Shown here one piece after another: positions 46,477 to 59,939 of a DNA stretch of 64,000 nt. Within the stretch, counting starts at the first letter, position 1; each line of letters begins with the position of its first letter. The notes below the pieces were generated by a model. That model was given only the letters and a program-made list of their open reading frames with translations, was not told the DNA's origin and did no database searches. The DNA comes from Ashinkailepas kermadecensis (taxonomy: Eukaryota; Arthropoda; Thecostraca; Neolepadidae), in assembly GCA_034440615.1 (NCBI GenBank), contig JAOTOM010004142.1:124001-188000 (forward strand), given 5' to 3'. The position numbers were made by a program, and so were the translations under genes.

Positions 46477-49400
46477 CGCAGTGAGGCAGTGAGACAGACT
46501 GTCGTCGGGAGTGGCTCGTCGGCGGGGTCGCTGCACAACAGTGAACGACCACGTGTGACCGCGCACTTTAGTGACCACGGCCACCATCGACATGACGACG
46601 CATTTTCAACGCAACTGAGAAGCTGCAGCGTTCCAGACTCCAGCTTCGCGCCGAACAACGCCGTTTTGGACGCGGTGTCACTGTCATCAGATTGCTTCGA
46701 ACTTTGCCATATAGTTAGCAGACTTCGATTAATCCTTGGTTGGCCTACATTGCCGCTGTTTGGGTAGTTGATTACTGGGCCGGACGCGGCATTGGCACCG
46801 TGCCCATGGAATTACGCCTGTTCCGACACTCGTGCGGTATGCTAAATAGCTGGAATCTGCCCAAAATGACGCTTCAGAACAACGCCCATTCACGAGAATG
46901 AACGAAATTCGCCCATGCACTGATCGGCTATTTGCTGCATGGTTATTTGCATGGTTAGTTAGTTGCATGGTTATTTGCATGGTTATCTGCATGGTACTAC
47001 TGCATGGTTATTTGCTGCGTACCGATGGGCCGGGACATGGCTATTTCACCGCCAGGGGACTCTCCCATGGGCATCCCCTAAGATTTCGCCTTCTGTAGAA
47101 ATATGAAACAAACTTGAAATGTAAGGTAGTGAAACAGTGTAACTGCTTGGCAAAATATCCTTTCAACTGATGAAGTGAATGGGTGAAATGATGGTGTCAG
47201 TTCATATGCTACGACACATAGCAGTCCAGACGTTCAAGAGCATCGAACATTGGCCAATCTTAATTTTTAATGCCATTTAAGAGCAGTGACGTAACATCAC
47301 AGCCATGCATTCAGTGCGTCATCCTTGCACACACCCGGTGTATCGAATCGCTTGGATTTTAATCAATACTATAGCGGCGGATCCGTAGATTAACATGTCA
47401 CGCATCTTACTGACAAAAGTGTAGTAGATCTTGATACGTTTTAAATGGAGGCGATATGTCATCTCAATAGCTGCGGCTGTCCACTGATCTATGGCTTAAA
47501 TGCGATGTAACCGATATTTTTAGTAGGTGCAGTATAATGCGATTCAATAGTGAATGACAGGCATCACTGGATATTGATAAATTAATTAGTGCGAGTGGCA
47601 ATTTGCTCACGGTGACCAGGAGTCCTGAGGCTATCGAGCCGACGTCATCAGGGTGCTTATCACATGCACAGCTGCTGCCAATCAAAACCAGCCGGTCTGT
47701 AACGAATTGGTACTTACGTCACAACCAGACAGCAAATCTGAAGCAGTACTTACCTGAAAATTCGCAGATGATTAAAATGTTGATTGCTATGTTGCACAGT
47801 TTATTAAAATGAGCATGCGCATAATTTCGAAATTTGTTTTCTCACCTTGAAATTAGGTTAATGACAAAGAATGCTTAAGGTCACCTCTATGCGGTTTGCA
47901 ATTGAAGAAGGGCCATGTCTTTGTAGGTATTAATCATCTGGCTGCTCCTGATCAGCTGAACTTGTTAGCATCTGGAAAAAGTGCAAGTCTTGTGGCTGGA
48001 GAAGCTGGAGTACAAAGCGCATTCGAACTCTTTCCCATCAGAAATACCAAAGAAGTATAAATACCGTAGCAGGGTCCCTTATTTTATTGCAAATGTATTT
48101 CGCGAGAGGTCTACTGAAGTTCAATATAACAGGGCAGATGGAAGAAGGGCAGAGAGGTTCTGACCATCTGCATCAGGCAAACGGTCTTAATTTCCTCGAA
48201 AGTTGAGAAATTTTATCGAATGCAATACAGGAGATCGAAAAAGCATCAAAGCCCGTCGCTGATGGTGGTGTTTTCGTGTTGCAGGGTGCGTAAACTACAT
48301 GACCATTTTGCGCTCGTTGAAACCTCTTCGCTTACCGGGTGAAGGGAAGGAAGGACGCTGGAGGAATGCCACGGGCATTACACGCATGCCGCACCGCCAG
48401 CGGCGCAACAGCTGACCCACATTTTCCCGCGTTGTACATCACTGTCGACAGCAACGCGACCGGGCGCAGACGACACCCCTGCGGGACACCGTCTGCCAAG
48501 AACAGTAGGCCCGTGTGCCGAGCGGCACGGAAGCGTCACGGACAGCAGATGAATTGTCGTTGGGTGTCTGCCCTGAAGACGATCCGAAATGTCACATCCA
48601 GTCGGACCGTCCTTCAGGTATGTATCGCTCCGGAATTTAGGTGGATGCATTTCTTTTGCGCGCAACCCAACACGCATGGCATCGGCAATCCATTAACTGT
48701 CACAGTTCGTGCTAACGTCCCATAGTCAACGGCATTCCACAACCGCCCGGAATCTCAAGTATGGGAAACAGCAGCCAAAGGTAACTGTCCAAAGCATGCT
48801 CGAAAATAATGGATAAATAGAACAAATATACAATAATACAATAAATATAAGATATATAAAACATCATAAATATAGGAAAAAATTGAAAATAATTCATGAC
48901 GTATGTATTGAACATAATAGTACGGTGTAGTACGATGTATGACATGCATCGTACATGTACGATGTACAATACGTTGCACGATGCAATACGAGCTATACGC
49001 ATAGGTCACAAGTGGCACCAAGTTCCAGCAGTGTGTATGTGTGTGTGTGTGGGTGGGTACCCTTCCCAGCAAACACCAGAGCTGATGACGGGCCCGGACC
49101 CAGGCCCGTCTGTCCAGCAGGCGAGCCTCGGGTGTGACGCGCGACAGCGGTGGCCGGCGCCGCGTGACGAGCGTCCGCGTGACGAGCGTCCGCGTGACGA
49201 GCGTCCGCTACATCTCCACACTCCGTCGGCCGGATCGGTGCGAGCCCGGCCGCGGCGCACAGCCGTCGGTGACGTCACGCACCGGACGGCGCGTGCAAAT
49301 ATACAGTCGTGTCACGGAGCGCGCTGGAAGTGCCACGCTGACACGCCGGCCCATTACACGGTGTTAATTTATGTAGCGGGATGTGTAGCTTTAGATTATC

Positions 49401-51129
49401 TGGCCTGCGACAAGACCGAGCTCCCCCGGGGCCCTGTCGCATTCTAGCCGAAGAGTGTATTCAGCCTGATTCATCACGGAACATCTGTCGGTGTCAGCTC
49501 ACTCGCCGATAATCCGAATTTAGTTTGGTCATCAGAGACATTCATCCCCCATTTGTTGATGTGCGAAGACTGCGGACATTCTATTGACAAGACGAAGCAA
49601 ACACAAGCGGCAACGACAGCACAAACGAGCCATTTTTGTGTCCAGAGCACTCACTCTCTGTCATGATCGCGCCATTCCCGAGATATTCTCGCGTGGAGAA
49701 ATAGTTCCGAACATTTGTAAGCACGTGGCTTGTGTACAGTCGGATGGTCATGTGACGTTCACACACAGGCGGGAACAGTGACGGTCCGCGAGCTGCACCC
49801 ACACGTTGCATGAAGGTATTCTGCGAAAAGTTTAGGGAAAAGTTAGATCATGACGTCAGAATAAATTGGCAGCGTGGCAGGCATGAGACAAGGTTGAAAT
49901 TATGTCAGTAGGATCTGCTGACCCAGGCCGGGGCAACAGCAATCAGCTGCTGGGGTGTCGTTTAGCTACATGTAGGACGCATGTGGAAATTGTGATCGAT
50001 ATCAGGCTTTTGTTCTGTGCGCGTGCCAAGTTCACCAAATACAGTGCAGAATTGTTGTGACAATGGAAAGAATATCTTTTGTGAAATGCAACTCCATACA
50101 ACACAGCTATATTTATATTCACATATCAAATCCCTCCCACGGGAGCTTGGCTGGCGTGGTAGCACGTGCGCCCAATACCATTTTGAACCCGTGAATTTGC
50201 CTGAAGCAAACTTACGGATTGATCGATGGACTTCGAAGCCGCTTTGGTGAGAGCTATTTAGCTATTGTCACAAAAATGTTCCACTATAAATTGGTTCAAT
50301 TTATGCGCACACGGATATGAAGCTACTATTGATCACAATCGTCACACGAGTCATATATGTAGCTAAACGACACCCCAGCAGCTGACGCTATTGTCCAACC
50401 TGACTCGGTAGGCCTTGGGCTGACCAGTGTTTTAAGACTAAGGACATACATTTCACAAATTACACGAAAGTAGAGCGAAGAAGGCAAAATTATATTCCAA
50501 GAAGTCAAACAGAGTCCATACCAAGTGTCGGTTTGCATTACATTTGGTAATTTCAAGACGCTGTGTCTTTGAAACTTTACTCGACATACACACACCGTCA
50601 GGACTCGGGCAAACATTGCTTTGATGAATGGTGAGAAACAATCAATGCTTTTGAACCTGCCGCCAAATGATGTGAAAGATTTCCAAACAAAATAAAACAA
50701 CATCGATGTCCTATACTGGCTCTAAATTAACATGCCAGACCCAGAGTAAAGTGACATAAAAGCATGTTTCCGCACATCCATACATCCATGCTTCGCTCGT
50801 TTCAGCATGTTTTCCTAGCCGAGTTAAGCTCGGCAGTCCACAGCTACATCTGCGCAGACCGAATTGGCTATAACCGTCTGACACACCGCACCACGAGCCT
50901 GGGGAAACAGATGTCCTCTCTCCCCACACAAAGAAGCGGAAATAAGTTGCGCGCAAGTTAATACCTGCTGGTATCATCGGGAAAAGACGCAATAACATTT
51001 GTCATCAAAAGTGTTCGTGATTTTCGCGGTGTTGGTAGTGACGGCGACGCTCCGGGTTTTAGAAGCAGCGTCAGCCATTATAAGCCTGTAACGTTGGAGA
51101 AGGCACGAGCTTGGTGTTATTAATCGGTG
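46477..51129. other. Long intron stretch without recognised gene
   Basis: A GCATGGTTATTT short repeat at 46930-47010, a GCGTGACGAGCGTCC triple repeat at 49163-49210 and (GT)n at 49034-49052. ORFs show no family pattern on either strand. Confidence 0.5.
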
Positions 51130-51780
51130 CTGCCCATGAGCACTTGGTAGGCCAGCTCAGTTGGTGCTGTGAGGCTGGTGCAGCTGGTGTGGTGAGGATG
51201 GTGTAGTTGGTGTTGTGCGGATGGTGTAGTTGGTGTTGTGCGGATGGTGTAGTGGTGTTGTGCGGATGGTGTAGCTGATATGAGGATGGTGCAGCTGGTG
51301 TGGTGAGGATGGTGCGCTGGTGTGGTGAGGATGGTGCAGCTGATATGTGGATGGTGTAGTTGGTATTGTGATGATGGTGTAGCTGATGTTGTGAGGATGG
51401 TGCAGCTGGTGTGGTGAGGATGGTGTAGCTGGTGTTGTGCGGATTGTGTTGTGCGGATGGTGTAGTTGGTGTTGTATGGATGTTGTAGCTGGTGTTGTGC
51501 GGATGATGCAGCTGGTGTTGTGTGGATGGTGTAGTTGGTGTTGTGTGGATGGTGTAGTTGGTGTTGTGCGGATGATGCAGCTAGTGTGAGGATGGTGTAG
51601 CTGGTGTTGTGCGGATGTTGTAGCTGGTGTTGTGCGGATGGTGTAGTTGGTGTTGTGCGGATGTTGCAGCTGGTGTTGTGCGGATGGTGTAGCTGGTGTT
51701 GTGTGGATGGTGTAGTTAGTGTTGTGCGGATGGTGTAGCTGGTGTTGTGCGAGTGATGCAGCTGGCATAGTGAGGATGTG
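51130..51780. repeat. 24-bp minisatellite, ~27 copies
   Basis: Units GTGTTGTGCGGATGGTGTAG CTG with variants. A multiple of three, so a 320-codon ORF on minus is a repeat artefact. Confidence 0.95.
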
Positions 51781-52644
51781 GGACTGGTGCCAAGCGGATG
51801 GTGCATCTGGTGCTGTGCGGACGGTGCAGCCGGTGCTGTGGGGGCCGGCACAGCGCCGCCTCCGCCGGACGGCTGTGTGCGGGCTCGGTCCACAGTCGGA
51901 CAATGGATGGCCGCCAAGTCACACCACGACCTCCGGCAACAAATGGCGCGCGTCTGGCCGGCTGGCGGCAGCCGCCTGGGCGCTCCGCACCGCGCCGACA
52001 AACACGGCCACAGTCCACGGCCGGCCGGTGCGGGGGCTGCCGCCGCCGGACGTCGCTGCAGCCCCCCCCCCCACCCCTCCACCTCCCGCGGAGTTAAGCA
52101 ACGTCCACTCGCCCACCAATGCGGGAGGCAAGCTCACCTTCCATCCGTCTAAAGTAGACATACAGCGTCATGCACACGCAAAAAAGCCCAGTCATCATTC
52201 ATTCATCATATTATTTAGAACTTGTTGGTAAATATCGTAATTATTATTAATCGCCCAATGAAGCATTGTATTACTCTAGCGAATACAAATGCACACAATG
52301 CGTTTTCCGCTTTACTCGCCTCCATATTACCATGGTTCCATAGGCCCCTTTGCGGCTCACATAGTTGGTACAAAATCCGATAATTTGCGGTGACACTAGT
52401 GGGACTTGAGCCTGCCATCTCCCGCCAGAATCACGCACGCCGCGCATGCATACAGCTGCTTCCGGCGCCAACTGGACGTTAGTTTTGAGGTACGACCGGG
52501 AGCGGCGAGCTGTTGAATTTGTGCGACGCCACGCCACACCCGCGGGTCCGGTCCTGAGTGCAGCCGAGGTCGGGTGGGCCCACTTCCGGTGAGGAGTGGC
52601 CGGTTAGTCGGTCAGCGTGACCTCGACTGAGCTGGACTGGACCG
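51781..52644. other. GC-rich intron sequence without recognised gene
   Basis: ORFs on both strands at 51800-52150 with a C-run at 52061; nothing recognised. Confidence 0.5.
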
Positions 52645-53150
52645 CACAGGACAGGGCAGGGCAGGGCAGGGCAGGGCAGGGCAGGACAGGGCAGGACAGG
52701 ACAGGACAGGACAGGACAGGGCAGGGCAGGGCACGACAGGGCAGGGCACGACAGGGCAGGGCAGGGCACGACAGGGCAGGGCACGACAGGACAGGACAGG
52801 ACAGGACAGGACAGGGCAGGACAGGACAGGACAGGGCAGGACAGGACAGGACAGGACAGGGCAGGGCAGGGCAGGGCAGGGCAGGGCAGGGCAGGGCAGG
52901 GCAGGGCAGGGCAGGGCAGGGCAGGGCAGGGCAGGGCAGGGCAGGGCAGGGCAGGGCAGGGCAGGGCAGGGCAGGGCAGGGCAGGGCAGGGCAGGGCAGG
53001 ACAGGGCAGGGCAGGACAGGACAGGACAGGGCAGGGCAGGGCAGGGCAGGGCAGGGCAGGGCAGGGCAGGGCAGGGCAGGGCAAGCCAAGACAAGACAAG
53101 ACAAGACAAGACAAGACAAGACAAGACAAAACAAGACAGGATAGGGCAGA
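52645..53150. repeat. (GCAGG/ACAGG)n pentanucleotide array
   Basis: About 100 five-base units. The centre is pure GCAGG, the ends mixed, finishing in ACAAG units. Confidence 0.98.
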
Positions 53151-53547
53151 ACACGACATAACATGCTACGATAGTGCAAGGCAAGATGGGAGCAAATGAA
53201 CTGCGGTAAGACATACCATCAGATGTACAGATCAGATCTCACTTCCGCCAGCAGGCCGCCCGGATCATGCATTGTCGCCCTGCGCTCCTCTTGCCACGGA
53301 TCATGCATTCTCGACACGAGCAGCTGGTGTCGAGTTGTGAGGGCATCATCAAATGTATGGATCCAGGGCGACAGCACACCGGACATTCTACACCAGCAAA
53401 TGCCAATATGAGCACATACCCGATATGGATCACGGAAACATTCCGATCATATCTGTTTTCGCAATCAGTCGCAATAATTGGCGTTCCACATGACTTCACC
53501 AATGGTAGGGCAGACATACACGTAGAGACAAAGTCTTGTCGATAGAT

Positions 53548-53613
<66 letters not shown>

Positions 53614-54107
53614 GTGACATACTGCTTGATGCACTGATTCATTATCCACACTCTGTCCTGTTCTTTACCGCCGTCCCATCTGCCACCACAATCATTTAGT
53701 AAGTTTGTTAACCGATATTACGGGCAAGTGGCCACAGCAGACCGCTTGAGCCGCGAGATTCCCGCAGTGGGCCGTGGCACGACTGACTTGTCGCCATATA
53801 TTTGCACGGCTGCCTGCGTGTCACGTGACATGCTGTAGGTACGTAGCACACCACGCCTACCGCACCCGCACACCATGTCCATCTCCGGTGCCGACACGTC
53901 GGGCGCCTTCCGGTGCGACACACGACGACACGACACATGTACCACAGCGAGGGATGACACGACACGACACGACACGACACGACACGACACACCACGCACA
54001 CCACGACACACGACACGGCGCGACATGTCGCACCACAACGAGGGATGACAAGCTGACACGGCCAGTGTGATACTTGCTGTTAACGCAGAGCTGACGAGAC
54101 ATATCGG
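53151..54107. other. Intron with simple repeats
   Basis: (AT)n at 53550-53609 and (ACACG)n at 53950-54010. No gene recognised. Confidence 0.6.
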
Positions 54108-54459
54108 CAGGGGCGGATACAGAAAGTTTCATGTAGGGGGTTGGGGGAGCACTCGTCTGGAGGGGAGCCACCGAAGAAGTCCCCGGAGGAGCGCGACTTC
54201 GGTTGAACATTGTCGAGGAAGGGGTGGGGGTACACACTCGAGCATAATGCAGGGACGCCCTTTCCTCTCAGGAGGGGGCGTTTAACTCCAAACGGGCGCC
54301 CACTCGTCTGAAAAACCCTCCGCTAAAAATGAAGAATACGGTTGTAAGCTGAGCGTGGGTGCACTCGAGTCGCCCCGGAGTAGAGCCTTTACCCGGTCAC
54401 AGAGGCACCACCTTTCCACGGGGCATATGCCCACAGTTTCTCCCCTGCATCCGCCCCTG
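54108..54459. mobile_element. hAT-type MITE
   Basis: Ends CAGGGGCGGATACAG and TGCATCCGCCCCTG. 352 bp, non-coding; 8-bp flanks match only partly. Confidence 0.75.
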
Positions 54460-56389
54460 CATCCCAGCACAGTGGACTTGCCACTAGTGCGGGTCGACAG
54501 AGAACGTACACAACACACAGTCTTGGGTGCAGCTGTGTTCACAGTCGTGTCCTCCCTCTGGCGCCCGGGTCCTCCCTTCGTAGTGTGGTTTATTTGACGT
54601 GTGCTCACTGGAATGCCGAACAGCTCATTCGCAGCAAATGCCACCACTCGCCGACAGCAGCCTCGGCGGTGGAGCGAAACCCTTCGGCCTTTCTCATTCC
54701 TCGCTCGTCATCGTCCCTGTGTTTGGTCATTCCTCCCCACTCATCGTCCCTCTGTGCACAATGGGTCGGCACACACCCGACCGGCGCACAGTGGCGCAAA
54801 ACATGCCACTCAGTGGCTCATTACGAGCCATTCAAAGGAGCGGCCCCCGGCTCCGAAGGATCGTCTGAAGAAGAAACGGTAAACAAGCGGACGGGCGGGC
54901 GGCGGTCGGTCAAAGCCCCACGTGCGAGCGTATCAAAGTGGCCAGGGCCGGGTGAATGGTGCAGTAACGGCAACAACGAGAGAGGCGAGTCGATGACGGA
55001 GCCGTCGCTCCCAACGAGCGGCACAGAACCGAGTGGTGTCGGCGCGTCCCACGAGCCACCGGTCCACCAGCGACACCTCGCGGGGAGAAGACGGTACGGG
55101 GGCACACGCAGCACACGGTGTGCGAGCTGCTCTCGGCCCAGACGGACGGATGGACGGCATCACCTGGCATACCATTAGACCCGTCTGAGGGAGACGCGAA
55201 ACGGACCGGTACCGAGTGTTGAACAACAAAGGACAATCGTGGCATGGCAAGGTGTGTCCAAGTGACATCCCGAGGTCACCGGGAAAACCGTCTCAGTAGC
55301 ACTACAAAGCACAGGACAGGGTTTCCAAGGAGCGCCGTACGGTCAGCGAGTGGTGCTAGGCAACAGGTTAATTAGCTCCATATATATGACATGCGAGCTC
55401 TGAGGTCATGTGGTACGGCACCAAAGCGGAACACTGAGGTCACGTGGTATGACACCAGAGCTGGACCCTGAGGTCACGTGGTACGGCAGAGCTGGGACCG
55501 TCGTAATGCCTGGCGACGAGCTGACCGCCACCGCCACCGCCACCGCCACCACCCCCCTCCCCCCTCACTCTCCAACTGAACCGAGCTCGTCCGGGAGCGT
55601 CGCCGAATCGTGCGCAGGTGTGGCGACACTGGCGCGGGGCGGGGCGGGCCGCGCCGGAACTGTGTCACCGGCACGGCGGCTGGGCGCGGTCGCCCTGTGC
55701 CCGGCAGGCCGGCGGCAGATGGCCCGCACCTCAGGTTACCTGCCCGCCGCCGCCGCCAGCTGCACACGCTGAGGTTCCACGTCGGCGCACCTTTACCGGC
55801 TGACCGAATCGGCCCCGAGCGCCGGCCACCGGCGCCTGCGTAATCACGAGGACTGAGCACCCGCAGGATTGGTGTCACACTGTGGCGTGGGACAGCTGCG
55901 CCCGCCGCCCTGCTGTCGTGGGCGGGCGGTGGGGCCTCCGTCCACACTCTGCCTTTGGGCGGATCTACGGGTGACGCCCGCCACCCTGCTGTTCTGTCGG
56001 ATATAGATCAAGTGTCCTATGGAGATAGATGGCCTATGCGAGACAGAGAAGTTCCTACGGATATAGAGGTGGCCTACGAAGATAGAAAATGTGACCAATG
56101 GAGATAGAGGTGGCCTGTGGACACAGCGGTGTCTACAGAGATAGCGAAGGCGACCTATGCAGATAGTGATGGTAGCCCATCGATACAGAGAAGGTGTGGC
56201 GGCGCTAGTTCCGTCCCGGAGTCGACACACAGTCAGCAGATGCAGGTGTGCAGCCGACCAGCGCGGCGGCCGCTGGCGGTGTGGGACACCCACAGACCAC
56301 CCGGCCGGTGTCCGTGTCGGTGACACTGCCGGAGACACGTGAGCACGCGCCGACGACTCGTCCAAGGTCGCTCAGACGACGGGCCGCCA
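54460..56389. other. GC-rich intron sequence without recognised gene
   Basis: A GAGGTCACGTGGTA repeat at 55405-55490 and ~35-bp GATAGAGGTGGCCTAYG repeats at 55995-56190. ORFs on both strands are unconvincing. Confidence 0.5.
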
Positions 56390-58790
56390 CAAACAGAGGC
56401 CGGCACATGGTATATACACAGAGGCCGGCACACGGTGTACACAGAGGCCGGCACACGGTATATACACAGAGGCCGGCACACGGTATATACGAGGACGGCA
56501 CACGGTATATACACAGAGGCCGGCACACGGTATATACACAGAGGCCGGCACACGGTGTATACAGAGGCCGGCACACGGTATATACACAGAGGGGCACACG
56601 GTGTATACAGAGACCGGCACACGGTGTATACACAGAGGCCGGCACACGGTATATACACAGAGGCCGGCACACGGTATATACACAGAGGCCGCACACGGTA
56701 TATACACAGAGGCCGGCACACGGTATATACACAGAGGCCGGCACACGGTATATACACAGAGGCCGGCACACGGTATATACACAGAGGACGGCACACGGTA
56801 TATACACAGAGGCCGGCACACGGTGTACACAGAGGCCGGCACACGGTATATAACGAGCACACGGTATATACACAGAGGCCGGCACACGGTATATACACAG
56901 AGGCCGACACACGGTATATACACAGAGGACGGCACACGGTATATACACAGAGGCCGACACACGGTATATACACAGAGGACGGCACACGGTATATACACAG
57001 AGGCCGGCACACGGTATATACACAGAGGCCGACACACGGTATATACACAGAGGACGGCACACGGTATATACACAGAGGCCGACACACGGTATATACACAG
57101 AGGACGGCACACGGTATATACACAGAGGCCGGCACACGGTATATACACAGAGGCCGGCACAAGGTATATACACAGAGGACGGCACACGGTATATACACAG
57201 AGGCCGGCACACGGTATATACACAGAGGCCGGCACACGGTATATACACAGAGGCCGGCACAAGGTATATACACAGAGGCCGACACACGGTATATACACAG
57301 AGGCCGGCACACGGTATATACACAGAGGCCGGCACACGGTATACACAGAGAGGCCGGCACACGGTATATACACAGAGGCCGGCACACGGTATATACAGAG
57401 GACGGCACACGGTATATACACAGAGGCCGACACACGGTATATACACAGAGGACGGCACACGGTATATACACAGAGGCCGGCACACGGTATATACACAGAG
57501 GCCGACACACGGTATATACACAGAGGACGGCACACGGTATATACACAGAGGCCGACACACGGTATATACACAGAGGACGGCACACGGTATATACACAGAG
57601 GCCGACACACGGTATATACACAGAGGACGGCACACGGTATATACACAGAGGCCGGCACACGGTATATACACAGAGGCCGACACACGGTATATACACAGAG
57701 GCCGGCACACGGTATATACACAGAGGCCGACACACGGTATATACACAGAGGACGGCACACGGTATATACACAGAGGCCGGCACACGGTATATACACAGAG
57801 GCCGACACGGTATATACACAGAGGCCGGCACACGGTATATACACAGACGGTATATACACAGAGGCCGGCACACGGTATATACACAGAGGCCGGCACACGG
57901 TATATACACAGAGGCCGGCACACGGTATATACACAGAGGCCGGCACACGGTATATACACAGAGGACGGCACACGGTATATACACAGAGGCCGACACACGG
58001 TATATACACAGAGGACGGCACACGGTATATACACAGAGGCGACACACGGTATATACACAGAGGACGGCACACGGTATATACACAGAGGCCGGCACACGGT
58101 ATATACACAAGAGGCCGGCCACGGTATATACACAGGGCACACGGTGTACACAGAGGCCGGCACACGGTATATACACAGAGGCCGGCACACGGTGTAAGTA
58201 CACAGAGGCCGGCACACGGTGTATACACAGAGGCCGACACACGGTATATACGAGGACGGCACACGGTATATACACAGAGGCCGGCACACGGTATATACAC
58301 AGAGGCCGGCACACGGTGTATACAGAGGCCGGCACACGGTATATACACAGAGGACGGCACACGGTATATACACAGAGGACGGCACACGGTGTACACAGAG
58401 GCCGGCACACGGTGTACACAGAGGCCGGCACACGGTGTACACAGAGGCCGGCACATGGTATACTCAGAAGGCCGGCACACGGTATACTCAAGAAGCCGGC
58501 ACAAGGTATACTCAGAAGGCCGGCACACGGTACATACACAGAGGCCGACACACGGTATATACACAGAGGCCGACACACGGTATACACAGAGGCCGGCACA
58601 TGGTATACACAGAGGCCGGCATACGGTTTACACAGAGGGTGGCCCCAGGTATACACAGAAGCTGGCCTCCGGTATTCAACGAAACTGGCCTCCGGTATTC
58701 ACAAAAGCTGGCCCTCGGTATGCACTGAAGCTGGCCCCGGTATGCACTGAAGCTGGTCTCCGTCATACACAGATGCTGGTCCCTGGTATA
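56390..58790. repeat. 25-bp minisatellite, ~90 copies, with higher-order structure
   Basis: Unit GAGGCCGGCACACGGTATAT ACACA. Three unit types (GCCGGC, GCCGAC, GACGGC) alternate in runs. The right edge from 58450 is strongly diverged. ORFs over 700 codons arise only because 25-bp units cycle frames. Confidence 0.98.
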
Positions 58791-58879
58791 CACTAAGGCA
58801 ATGTGCTGATCTATTCGATTTTATTACGATTAGAAGCAAGTTCGAAAGCCGATACTTCATTTAACTGCCAGAATAAACT

Positions 58880-59380
58880 AAACTTCAGCGGTAATTTGAT
58901 CCGGCCATAGTTCTTGTGAGGCGCTCCTAACTTTACAACTAGGCATCCCTGAATCACAGCGGTAATTTGATCCGGCCATAGTTCTTGTGAGGCGCTCCTA
59001 ACTTTACAACTAGGTATCCCTGAATCACAGCGGTAATTTGATCCGGCCATAGTTCTTGTGAGGCGCTCCTAACTTTACAACTAGGTATCCCTGAATCACG
59101 CGGTAATTTGATCCGGCCATAGTTCTTGTGAGGCGCTCCTAACTTTACAACTAGGTATCCCTGAATCACAGCGGTAATTTGATCCGGCCATAGTTCTGTG
59201 AGGCGCTCCTAACTTTACAACTAGGTATCCCTGAATCACGCGGTAATTTGATCCGGCCATAGTTCTTGTGAGGGCTCCTAACTTTACAACTAGGTATCCC
59301 TGAATCACAGCGGTAATTTGATCCGGCCATAGTTCTTGTGAGGCGCTCCTAACTTTACAACTAGGCATCCCTGAATCACC
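58880..59380. repeat. 71-bp tandem repeat, 7 copies
   Basis: Units CAGCGGTAATTTGATCCGGC ... CTAGGYATCCCTGAAT, nearly identical, with one- or two-base deletions. Confidence 0.97.
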
Positions 59381-59939
59381 GGAATGAGCGCGGATAAGTG
59401 GCCGCGTCCTCTAAATGTTGTACGTTCTAAGTTGCGAGTTACTGGCCAGGATACATTTTCCCCGACATCATCTGGTGGCGACGTGCTTTTGAGTTCGCAC
59501 CCTTTCGTCTGGCGAGGGTGTTGAACAGAACGTCGCTTGCAGCGAAGAATACGGGCGTTGCGCGAGACATTGCGCTGACAACGCCTCGACAAGATACGAT
59601 GTGATAAATTGTATTCATCGTGTTCGGCCTGTCTGAAGCACACGCCGTGCCATGCTGCCCACCACCTCACTTCAATGTCCGAGTTGTCACGGCTATTGCG
59701 CGCGCAAACACTTCTCCTTAATTAAGTCAGAACGCCTGCCGGGGTGGCTCAGCTTGATCACCGTCCATGTCCAGTCGAGTCTGTTCCGTGCACTCCGGAA
59801 ACGCCGCCCAGTTGGGGTGTTCTAACTTGGCGGGGAGTCCGGCGCTCCATTGTAGAAGTAGTAGCTGCGGGGGAGCACCGGTGCCCGCTCCCGCACAAAA
59901 GCCAGCCGGGCTCCACGGCCCGGCGATTATCGACTGGAC

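Noticed and set aside
56390..58790. CRISPR-like regular repeats
   Set aside because: Head-to-tail units without unique spacers, in eukaryotic DNA; these are minisatellites.
56205..58796. ORFs of 700-800 codons on both strands
   Set aside because: They exist in all frames because 25-bp units cycle through frames without stop codons; there is no codon bias or homology.
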